In this document: in pieces, positions 27,288-34,549 of the stretch
How the letters are laid out: every line of letters begins with the position of its first letter
How positions within the stretch are numbered: position 1 is the first letter of the stretch
NCBI GenBank assembly: GCA_937924505.1
Contig: CALDSR010000050.1
Span: 1-64,000, forward strand
Length of the DNA: 64,000 nt
From: an uncultured Granulosicoccus sp.
GTDB taxonomy: Bacteria > Pseudomonadota > Gammaproteobacteria > Granulosicoccales > Granulosicoccaceae
Direction of reading: 5' to 3'
Made by a program: the position numbers and the translations under genes
The notes under the pieces: model-generated
Databases searched by the model: none
What the model saw: only the letters and a program-made list of their open reading frames with translations
Told to the model about the DNA's origin: nothing

Positions 27288-28202
27288 CTATTTTTTGGTC
27301 TTACTCATCGGCACGATCTTGCTTTTTTCGGAAGCGCGCAAGGCATCGAGATAGGCTCGGAACTCTTCACCGACTTCTTCATGCTCGAGCGCAAACTCGA
27401 CCTGTGCCTTCAGATACCCTAACTTGCTGCCACAATCAAAGCGACGACCCTTGAAGTTATACGACAACACGCGCTGCTCTTCCAGCAAATCGGCAATGGC
27501 GTCGGTCAGCTGAATTTCATTGCCGGCGCCACGCTGCGTTTTTTCCAGCAGATCAAAGATTCGGGGGGTCAGAATGTATCGCCCGACTACAGCGACATTA
27601 CTGGGTGCCTTGTCTGAGGACGGTTTCTCGACGATGCCGGAAACCTCCATCAGTCCAGGGCGAACTTCGGTACCTGCAACGATACCGTATGAGCTGACAT
27701 CTTCGATCGGAACAGGCTCGGTGCCGAGAATCGAACAATGTTGATATTCGAACAGGTCAACCATCTGACTCAGGCAGGGTTGATCACTGAAATTGATCAA
27801 GTCATCTGCCAGAATGACGGCGAATGGCTCGTCGTTGACTACCGGGCGGGCGCACAAGACCGCATGTCCAAGCCCAAGGGCTTGAGACTGACGAATAAAG
27901 ACACATTTGACGTGTGGCGGCAAAATATTTCGCAGCACCTCCAGCATCTTTTTCTTGTTCTTGGCTTCAAGCTCACGTTCAAGCTCGTAGGCGGTGTCAA
28001 AATGATCTTCAATCGAGCGTTTATTACGCCCAGTGACGAAAATCAGCGTATCGATCCCAGCCGCAACAGCTTCTTCTGCGGCATACTGGATCAGAGGCTT
28101 ATCGACAACCGGCAGCATTTCCTTCGGATTTGCCTTGGTGGCGGGCAGAAAACGTGTTCCCATGCCAGCTACCGGAAATACTGCTTTTTTAATTTCTTTC
28201 AT
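27288..28202 (-). CDS. galU: UTP-glucose-1-phosphate uridylyltransferase
   Basis: Cytoplasmic enzyme making UDP-glucose for envelope polysaccharides and trehalose, 304 aa from the ATG at 28202. The nucleotide-binding motif is [20 protein letters not shown]; downstream GLGHAVLCA, the metal-site LADDL and the C-terminal [13 protein letters not shown] are all family signatures. The frame extends to 28253 but the upstream part has no family match. It is divergent from fdxA. Confidence 0.95.
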   Translation of the reverse strand: MKEIKKAVFPVAGMGTRFLPATKANPKEMLPVVDKPLIQYAAEEAVAAGIDTLIFVTGRNKRSIEDHFDTAYELERELEAKNKKKMLEVLRNILPPHVKCVFIRQSQALGLGHAVLCARPVVNDEPFAVILADDLINFSDQPCLSQMVDLFEYQHCSILGTEPVPIEDVSSYGIVAGTEVRPGLMEVSGIVEKPSSDKAPSNVAVVGRYILTPRIFDLLEKTQRGAGNEIQLTDAIADLLEEQRVLSYNFKGRRFDCGSKLGYLKAQVEFALEHEEVGEEFRAYLDALRASEKSKIVPMSKTKK

Positions 28203-28306
28203 GCTTTGCTCCAACTGGCCAAATCCACTGGCCGCTCCGCTGCCTCGCAGCACCTTGAATTTGCTAATATTTGCAAAAGTAAAGCCAACTATCTGAGAAC
28301 TGCGTC

Positions 28307-28630
28307 ATGACTTTTGTGGTTACCGAAAACTGCATTCGCTGCAAATACACAGACTGCGTCGAAGTCTGCCCTGTCGATTGTTTCCATGAGGGCCCCAACT
28401 TTCTCGTCATCGACCCCGAAGAGTGCATCGATTGTTCCTTATGTGAGCCTGAGTGCCCTATCAACGCGATTGTTGCCGAGGAAGACATGAAACCTGAGGA
28501 TGAACCGTATCTCGCGCTTAATGCCGAACTGTCTGCTATCTGGCCTGTCATCACGATTCAGAAAGATCCTCCCGAGGACGCCAAGGAATGGGAAAACAAA
28601 CCCGACAAACTTCAGCACCTCGAACGATAA
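28307..28630 (+). CDS. fdxA: Seven-iron ferredoxin FdxA
   Basis: A 107-aa electron carrier with one [3Fe-4S] and one [4Fe-4S] cluster. Cysteines 9, 17 and 50 are placed for the 3Fe site, and 21, 40, 43 and 46 for the 4Fe site, the same spacing as Azotobacter ferredoxin I; Cys12 and Cys25 are extra. The C-terminal half ([20 protein letters not shown]) is the usual FdxA tail. It stands alone, divergent from galU. Confidence 0.95.
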   Translation: MTFVVTENCIRCKYTDCVEVCPVDCFHEGPNFLVIDPEECIDCSLCEPECPINAIVAEEDMKPEDEPYLALNAELSAIWPVITIQKDPPEDAKEWENKPDKLQHLER

Positions 28631-28653
28631 CGTTCTTCGTCACGCTTGTTTGA

Positions 28654-28678
28654 CCGACACCGTAATCAATTGTGTCGG
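28654..28678 (+). terminator. Candidate terminator between fdxA and alr
   Basis: Perfect 7-bp inverted repeat CCGACAC / GTGTCGG with an 11-nt loop, 24 nt past the fdxA stop. There is no T-run, so the call is weak. Confidence 0.4.
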
Positions 28679-28698
28679 CTAAAAGGGTTTCATCCGGG

Positions 28699-29802
28699 TC
28701 ACGATTCCGATGTGTAATGGCGTTCCCCACGTATGCGTGTCAACAGCTCATAGCTTATCGTCCCTGCCGATGCCGCAAGCGAATTGATTGCGGCATTATT
28801 ACCCCACAACTCGACTCGCATCATACGTCGCGGGTGCGCCAGTGCCCGTAAATCAACCGCCATCGAATCCATTGAGACCCGCCCGATTACAGGACAGCGA
28901 ACGCCTTCGATCACCACGCTCGCAGACTGGTCCAACACACGCGGCACACCATCGCGATATCCTGCACCAACATAACCCACCGCCATGTCCTCGGGACAAC
29001 GCCAGGTTTGCGCGTAGCCGATACCACTTCCCGCAGCATAGTGCTTGACTGATACCAATGGTGCGGTAACCGTCATGGCAGGTTTCAGCTCAACCCCATC
29101 AGGCAACTGAGCATCCAGCGGATTGCTGCCGTAGAGCATGATGCCCGGTCTCGCCCAATCCCGAATCGATTTTGGCCAGGCAAGAATTGCCGCGGAGTTA
29201 GCAAGGCTGTGATCAAGGTCACCGGCAACTGCTTGCACGTCGTTATAGGATTCGATTTGTTTTAGAGTGAAATCATTTTTCGTTTCATCCGCACTGGCAA
29301 AGTGACTCATGACACCGATCCACTTGATACCTGTCTCAGACTGCAACACTTCTACGGCTTGCGATGGAGCCAGTCCCAGACGCCCCATTCCCGTATCAAC
29401 CTTGAGCCAGGCCGGGATCATCGACCGTCGCGGGTAGGTTTCAAACCACTCAAGTTGTTCCAGATCATGTATGACCGGCCAGAGCTTGGCAGCAGCGATC
29501 GCCTCGAATTCGCTAATCGTCCGGGGACCTTGCAGCACCAAGATCGGTACGGTTATACCCGCATGGCGAAGCTCCAACGCTTCGCCTAATGTCACAACAG
29601 CAAAACCGTCGGCATTCTCACGCGTGTCGAGACTACTGCTCAGCGCTTCCGCCACGGCAACAGCGCCATGACCGTAGGCATCAGCCTTGACCGTGGCGAA
29701 TAGCTTACTTGCGCCACTCAATCGGCGAGCAACGGCAAGGTTATGCCTCAAGTGGTTCAGATGAATGGTGATCGTGACTGAACGAGGATCAGTTTGTTGC
29801 AT
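28699..29802 (-). CDS. alr: Alanine racemase
   Basis: PLP enzyme, 367 aa, interconverting L- and D-alanine for peptidoglycan. The PLP lysine is Lys39 in TVKADAYGHG. The second catalytic region GSGIGYAQTWRCPEDM carries the Tyr that serves as the other base, followed by GYVGAGYRDG and the conserved GRVSMDSMAVDL. It starts 12 nt after dnaB, the common gammaproteobacterial dnaB-alr order. Confidence 0.95.
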   Translation of the reverse strand: MQQTDPRSVTITIHLNHLRHNLAVARRLSGASKLFATVKADAYGHGAVAVAEALSSSLDTRENADGFAVVTLGEALELRHAGITVPILVLQGPRTISEFEAIAAAKLWPVIHDLEQLEWFETYPRRSMIPAWLKVDTGMGRLGLAPSQAVEVLQSETGIKWIGVMSHFASADETKNDFTLKQIESYNDVQAVAGDLDHSLANSAAILAWPKSIRDWARPGIMLYGSNPLDAQLPDGVELKPAMTVTAPLVSVKHYAAGSGIGYAQTWRCPEDMAVGYVGAGYRDGVPRVLDQSASVVIEGVRCPVIGRVSMDSMAVDLRALAHPRRMMRVELWGNNAAINSLAASAGTISYELLTRIRGERHYTSES

Positions 29803-29813
29803 GATGCAGTGGC

Positions 29814-31400
29814 TCAGGAAAACTCACCGGTCATGATTTCAGGGGAATAGTTTTCAAAGCGCGTGTATTGACCAAGAAACGTCAAGGCGACCGAACCAAT
29901 AGGACCATTACGCTGTTTTCTGATCAGGATCTCAGCCTTACCCTTACTTTCTTCATCTTCCGGGTTATATACTTCGTCACGATAGATAAAGATGATGACA
30001 TCTGCATCCTGTTCAATCGCTCCGGATTCACGAAGATCGGACATAACCGGACGTTTGTCAGGACGTTGCTCCAGTGAACGGTTGAGCTGGGATAAAGCAA
30101 TTATTGGAACCTCAAGCTCCTTGGCCAGGGCTTTAAGCGAGCGCGAAATTTCTGAAATCTCGGTCGCGCGATTTTCACCGCCACCGGCGACCTGCATCAA
30201 CTGCAGATAATCAATTACGATCAAGCTCAATCCGTGCTCACGCGCCAGACGACGCGCACGGGCTCGAAGATCTGTGGGTGTCAACGCAGGCGTGTCGTCG
30301 ATATACACATTGCGCTTCTGGTTCAACAAGGTTATCGCAGACGTGATGCGCGGCCAGTCTTGTTCTGCAAGACGCCCGGTACGAAGTTTCTGCAATTCAA
30401 CACGCCCAAGCGATGCAATCATCCGCATGCCAATTTGTTCAGCCGGCATTTCCATACTGAAAACAGCGACGGGCGAATCCGCTTCCATGGCCGCGTTCTC
30501 GGCAATATTCATCGCAAACGTCGTCTTGCCCATCGACGGACGCCCGGCGACAATGATCAGGTCAGATTTCTGCAAACCACTGGTCTTTTCGTCCAGCTCC
30601 TTGAAACCCGTAGATACTCCGGTGATTGCCGAATCGGATTCGAACAAGTAATTAATGCGCTCGACGGCACCAGCCAGAACACTTTTGATGTCATGGAACC
30701 CACCACCGCTTTTCGCGGTTTGGTCGGCAATGGCAAAAACTTTGGTCTCCGCCTCATCCAGAAGATCCTTTGATGTGCGTCCTTCCGCATCATAAGCTGA
30801 GTCTGCGATTTCGTTGGCAACGGCAATCAGCTGCCGTAGCACTGAGCGTTCGCGAACGATATCCGCATACGCCTTGATATTACCGGCGCTGGGTGTGACT
30901 TCGGCAAGCGCATCAATGTAATGCAAGCCACCAGCGTCCTCCAGCAAACCATGCGAATCCAGATGACCACTGACGGTCACGATATCCGGATTGAGACTTT
31001 CGGTAACCAACGATGTGATGGCCCGAAAGATCAAACGATGGTTCAGTTGATAAAAATCGGTTTCGACAACGATGTCCGAGATTTTGTCAAAACCTTCGTT
31101 GGCCACCAGCATCAAGCAACCCAGCAGGGCCTGCTCGGCTTCAATGGAATGCGGTGGCGTATTGCTGCTTCGACGCGAGAGCTGACCAAGCAAGGCCTGC
31201 GTATCACTTTGCACTGCAGAACCGCTGATACCAAAATCTGCTGGGCTGGCATTGGCAGACATACCATAGTCTTCGTCACCGGCAGGTTCTATCCCCAACT
31301 CGGTAAAATCAGGCCCTGGTGGTAAATCAGGTAAGGCATCAGCGGGCATTCCTGATGGAGTGCCGGGAGGCGTATCGAATTCGTCTGGCGGATTGACCAT
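29814..31400 (-). CDS. dnaB: Replicative DNA helicase DnaB
   Basis: Hexameric 5'-3' helicase of the fork, 528 aa. The N-terminal collar begins with PPHSIEAEQALLGCLM (residue 82), and the RecA-like motor has Walker A in GRPSMGKTT and the L-motif DYLQLM. The ATG at 31400 starts MVNPPDEFDTPPGTP; the frame runs further to 31466 but without a family match. Compared with E. coli, the segment before the collar is about 55 residues longer, acidic and Pro/Gly/Asp-rich, probably disordered. The rest is canonical. Confidence 0.95.
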   Translation of the reverse strand: MVNPPDEFDTPPGTPSGMPADALPDLPPGPDFTELGIEPAGDEDYGMSANASPADFGISGSAVQSDTQALLGQLSRRSSNTPPHSIEAEQALLGCLMLVANEGFDKISDIVVETDFYQLNHRLIFRAITSLVTESLNPDIVTVSGHLDSHGLLEDAGGLHYIDALAEVTPSAGNIKAYADIVRERSVLRQLIAVANEIADSAYDAEGRTSKDLLDEAETKVFAIADQTAKSGGGFHDIKSVLAGAVERINYLFESDSAITGVSTGFKELDEKTSGLQKSDLIIVAGRPSMGKTTFAMNIAENAAMEADSPVAVFSMEMPAEQIGMRMIASLGRVELQKLRTGRLAEQDWPRITSAITLLNQKRNVYIDDTPALTPTDLRARARRLAREHGLSLIVIDYLQLMQVAGGGENRATEISEISRSLKALAKELEVPIIALSQLNRSLEQRPDKRPVMSDLRESGAIEQDADVIIFIYRDEVYNPEDEESKGKAEILIRKQRNGPIGSVALTFLGQYTRFENYSPEIMTGEFS

Positions 31401-31474
31401 GTCGCGATAATAGCAAGGGCCTTGAAGTCGGGAGGCTTCGAAGGGCTCGCCCGACGTTCGCCCCACCTAACTGC

Positions 31475-31494
31475 CCGGAGCCTGCAGGCCCCGG
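31475..31494 (-). terminator. GC-rich hairpin between rplI and dnaB
   Basis: On the minus strand an 8-bp stem (CCGGGGCC / GGCTCCGG, one G-U pair) closes a TGCA loop just after rplI. No T-run follows, so it may slow or trim the transcript (giving less dnaB than ribosomal-protein message) rather than end it. Confidence 0.45.
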
Positions 31495-31512
31495 ATTACC
31501 TGCCCAACCTAC

Positions 31513-31965
31513 CTAGACTTCTTCGCCAACCACATTGACCGTGATGGTCACATCAATATCGCTGTGCAGGTGCAAGACAACCGGATGTTCACCGATCATG
31601 CGCAAAGGCCCTTCAGGCATGCGGACTTCCTTCTTTTCAACCGGATGACCCGCTGCTTCACAGGCGCTGCGAATTTCCTCAGTGCCTATGGAACCAAACA
31701 ATTTGCCTTCGGTACCCGCACGCGAGGTGATGCTGACCGTCATGCCATCAAGTTGAGCCTTGCGAGCTTCAGCAGCAGCCAGCGCATCGGCTTGTTGCTT
31801 TTCAAGTTCTGCGCGGCGTTGATTGAATGCTTCTATATTGGCTTCGGTCGCCATTTCCGCTTTACCTTGTGGCAGCAGAAAGTTACGAGCAAAACCCGAT
31901 TTCACGTCAACAAGATCGCCCAGCAATCCAACGTTGTCTATTTTTTCAAGCAAGATAACTTGCAT
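31513..31965 (-). CDS. rplI: Ribosomal protein bL9
   Basis: Large-subunit protein, 150 aa, starting MQVILLEKIDNVGLLGDLVD with the Gly-rich rRNA-binding stretch GFARNFLLPQGKA. A long central helix (about 40-75) connects to the C-terminal domain with GKLFGSIGTEEI. It is fifth from the end of the rpsF-alr operon and in its usual place after DUF2232. Confidence 0.97.
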   Translation of the reverse strand: MQVILLEKIDNVGLLGDLVDVKSGFARNFLLPQGKAEMATEANIEAFNQRRAELEKQQADALAAAEARKAQLDGMTVSITSRAGTEGKLFGSIGTEEIRSACEAAGHPVEKKEVRMPEGPLRMIGEHPVVLHLHSDIDVTITVNVVGEEV

Positions 31966-31984
31966 TACCAGTCTCCGTTAAGTC

Positions 31985-32929
31985 TCAAGAGCGGCGAAGC
32001 CCGTAGAGGTTATCCGCCAAGCCCAGCGCCGAGAGCAACAGCGTTGTCTGCGGCACTATCATCAGCAGGTAAATACCCACCAACCAATTCCTGTTAAGCC
32101 CTCTCTCACGTACCAGCGAGTGAAGGACTGCCAAACCCTGCGTAAAAAACGCAAATAAAAATACCATCGCTGCCGCCCGCCACCATTGCCCACCAATGGC
32201 AAAGGCCAGCAAGACGACAACCACACAAACCAGCGACGCGCCACGACCTAATGACAGGGCATGAAACTCCTGCTTGAACCCACCTGGGTTCAACAGTGCC
32301 GCTTGCCAGCTTCTGGCAAGAAACAAGGCCCCCATCGCGAGTGTCATGACGGTCACACCGATGAATCCGGTCATCATCTGTGCAATTCCCAGCGACGCCG
32401 CTTCCATATCTTCAGCAGAGATTTGCAATTGCTCAGCTGGCAATTGCGAAAAGCTCTGTTCAAACTGCCCTTTCCAGAACGCAGTGCTATCAGGAAAAAA
32501 CAGCAATGTACCCACTACTGCTGCCAGGCCACATGCCAAAGTTGCCAGAACCGCAATATTCAGATTGCGGGTTCGTGCCAACACAATGGATGAAACGACA
32601 GCCGGCAACCAGAAACTTAATGTCGCGACCGGCATGGCGACCGCCGATCTGTATAGCATTAGAGACAATACGATCAACAAGACAACACACACCGCCATGA
32701 CTTGCAGCGCCGCCATTTCACCGTGGCGCAGTACCACAAACGAAACTATCGCTGCGCTAGCAATCAGCAAAGCGACCGACAGAAAACTTGCCACTAAAAA
32801 AAACAGCGGCGAGGAACCCGCCCCGGTTATCAAAAAGGCCGGCAACAACAGTGCCGCGAGAATCAGTCCCGCTGCAACTAATGCTGATGCAAAGGGACCT
32901 CGCTCAGCTAATCGCGCCAGCCAAAGCAT
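31985..32929 (-). CDS. DUF2232 (YybS-like) membrane protein
   Basis: A 314-aa polytopic membrane protein with about eight hydrophobic helices and little else that is polar. Its place between rpsR and rplI is the standard position of the DUF2232/YybS family in gammaproteobacteria. The motif RERGLNRNWLVGIYLLMI near the C-terminus fits the family. Function is unknown. It starts 6 nt after rpsR, so it is translated with the ribosomal-protein message. Confidence 0.8.
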   Translation of the reverse strand: MLWLARLAERGPFASALVAAGLILAALLLPAFLITGAGSSPLFFLVASFLSVALLIASAAIVSFVVLRHGEMAALQVMAVCVVLLIVLSLMLYRSAVAMPVATLSFWLPAVVSSIVLARTRNLNIAVLATLACGLAAVVGTLLFFPDSTAFWKGQFEQSFSQLPAEQLQISAEDMEAASLGIAQMMTGFIGVTVMTLAMGALFLARSWQAALLNPGGFKQEFHALSLGRGASLVCVVVVLLAFAIGGQWWRAAAMVFLFAFFTQGLAVLHSLVRERGLNRNWLVGIYLLMIVPQTTLLLSALGLADNLYGLRRS

Positions 32930-32935
32930 GCATTA

Positions 32936-33160
32936 CTAGTGCTGATCGGTATATGGCAACAAGGCCAGATATCGCGATCGTTTGATTGCTGTTGCCAACT
33001 GTCGCTGATAACGGGCTTTGGTTCCAGTGATACGACTTGGGACAATCTTGCCGGTCTCCGTGACAAAGCCTTTGAGCAATTCAAGATCTTTGTAATCGAT
33101 CTCGGTGATGCCCTCAGCGGTAAAACGGCAGTATTTGCGTCGACGAAAATAACGAGACAT
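32936..33160 (-). CDS. rpsR: Ribosomal protein bS18
   Basis: Small-subunit protein, 74 aa, with the usual basic [10 protein letters not shown] start and [20 protein letters not shown] core. It binds 16S rRNA as a dimer with bS6, encoded just upstream. Confidence 0.97.
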   Translation of the reverse strand: MSRYFRRRKYCRFTAEGITEIDYKDLELLKGFVTETGKIVPSRITGTKARYQRQLATAIKRSRYLALLPYTDQH

Positions 33161-33179
33161 GACTTTTCCTTAGAGTTCT

Positions 33180-33608
33180 TTATTCAGCAGCGGGGGCTTC
33201 GGCAGCCGGGGCATCATCAGTTGCGTCACCAAGAGCGGGCGCTTCGTCAGATTCGGCGCGGGCGCGACGCTCCTCATCACCACGGGAGTCTTCTTTCTTG
33301 ATCAGCGGCGAAGGCTCGGTCATTGCGCGATCCTGCAACAAGACCATGTGACGGATTACCGCATCATTAAATTTGAACGCGCTGGTCAGCTCGTCGATCG
33401 TTTGCTGACCACACTCGATATTCATCAGTGTGTAATGAGCTTTGTAAATTTTGTTGATCGGGTACGCCAGCTGACGCCGCCCCCAATCTTCCTGACGATG
33501 GATAACCCCGTCATGGCTTTCAATAATGCCGCGATAACGCTCGATCATTGCAGGCACCTGCTCGCTCTGGTCAGGGTGGACCAGAAACACAATTTCGTAA
33601 TGACGCAC
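33180..33608 (-). CDS. rpsF: Ribosomal protein bS6
   Basis: Small-subunit protein, 142 aa, start [19 protein letters not shown] and conserved [18 protein letters not shown]. The last 40 residues are a charged, Ala/Glu/Asp-rich tail, a region that varies widely between species. The start codon is GTG at 33608 with AGGGAG 5 nt upstream. It is the first gene of the rpsF-rpsR-DUF2232-rplI-dnaB-alr operon. Confidence 0.96.
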   Translation of the reverse strand: MRHYEIVFLVHPDQSEQVPAMIERYRGIIESHDGVIHRQEDWGRRQLAYPINKIYKAHYTLMNIECGQQTIDELTSAFKFNDAVIRHMVLLQDRAMTEPSPLIKKEDSRGDEERRARAESDEAPALGDATDDAPAAEAPAAE

Positions 33609-33720
33609 AATAGCTCCCTGTGGGTTTCGCCCGCCGTGCCCAGCTCCGGGATACCCGGTAGGCGTCCGACTGGACGAGGAAGTGGTTAACTACAAGACTG
33701 TAGCCGGCGAATCATAGCTG
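33609..33720 (-). promoter_or_regulatory. rpsF leader with a GC hairpin (candidate S6:S18 autoregulatory site)
   Basis: The 5' leader of the rpsF message contains a perfect CCGGG/CCCGG hairpin with a 3-nt loop (33646-33658), followed by GC-rich sequence up to the Shine-Dalgarno. bS6:bS18 is known to bind its own leader in many bacteria through a CCG-containing bulged hairpin. The sequence here fits loosely but I cannot confirm the motif by eye. Confidence 0.35.
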
Positions 33721-33796
33721 ATTGAGAAAATCCCTGCAATCAGCTCTTAACAAACTATCTCGACATTGATCGCATTTCACGAGCCCGCCCCTGCAT

Positions 33797-34549
33797 TCAG
33801 CGCTGTTGACGCCGTGCTTCGAACAGGGCGATTCCGGCGGCAACCGATACATTCAGGCTCTCCACCTTCCCCAGCATGGGAATACTGAAAAGCGAGTCAC
33901 AAGCATCGCGCGTCAATCGACGCATCCCCTTGCCCTCAGCACCGAGCACCAAAGCGACTGATCCGGTCAAATCCAGCTCATACAGAGTATCGCTGGCCTC
34001 CCCGGCCGCCCCATAGACCCAAAAGCCGAGTTTCTGCAAGTCGGCAATTGCTCGTTTGAGGTTGGTGATCTGCACCAGTGAAACGGTTTCGGCGGCACCT
34101 GATGCGACCTTGCGCACCACCGGTGTCACGCCGACGCTGTTGTCGACCGGAATAACGACCGCGTCGGCCGCCACCGCATCTGCCGAGCGGAGACAGGCAC
34201 CCAGATTGTGGGGGTCCTGAATTTCATCAAGTACCAGGACCAACAAGGGACGGTTCGCCTGCGCCCGCCGTGATTCGATAACAGCAACCAGATCGGTCAC
34301 CGGTTCGACTGCGGATTCTCCACTGAAAACCGCCACTACCCCCTGGTGTTGAACATCAGCCACCAGAGCATCGAGCGTCTTTCTGTCGACTTCGGCAACG
34401 CGCAACTTGTTGGCACGCGCCAAATCCAAAACCGCACGTAACCTTGAATCACGACGACCACGTTGAACGAGTACGCGATCGATTTTCTCCGGCGCCGACT
34501 TCAACAGCGCCTTGACACTGTGCATACCGCCCACATGTTGCTCGGTCAC
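33797..34549 (-). CDS. rlmB: 23S rRNA (Gm2251) 2'-O-methyltransferase RlmB
   Basis: SpoU/TrmH-family knotted methyltransferase, 250 aa. The N-terminal RNA-binding domain starts GGMHSVKALL. Motif 1 is DPHNLGACLRSADA, motif 2 LVLGAEGKGM and motif 3 IPMLGKVESLNVSVAAGIAL, all in place. It begins with GTG, overlapping the rnr stop by 4 nt (GTGA). The rnr-rlmB pair is conserved in gammaproteobacteria. Confidence 0.95.
   Translation of the reverse strand: MTEQHVGGMHSVKALLKSAPEKIDRVLVQRGRRDSRLRAVLDLARANKLRVAEVDRKTLDALVADVQHQGVVAVFSGESAVEPVTDLVAVIESRRAQANRPLLVLVLDEIQDPHNLGACLRSADAVAADAVVIPVDNSVGVTPVVRKVASGAAETVSLVQITNLKRAIADLQKLGFWVYGAAGEASDTLYELDLTGSVALVLGAEGKGMRRLTRDACDSLFSIPMLGKVESLNVSVAAGIALFEARRQQR

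Noticed and set aside
30234..30773. 179-codon plus-strand frame inside dnaB
   Set aside because: Antisense to the conserved helicase core; composition is that of a shadow frame.
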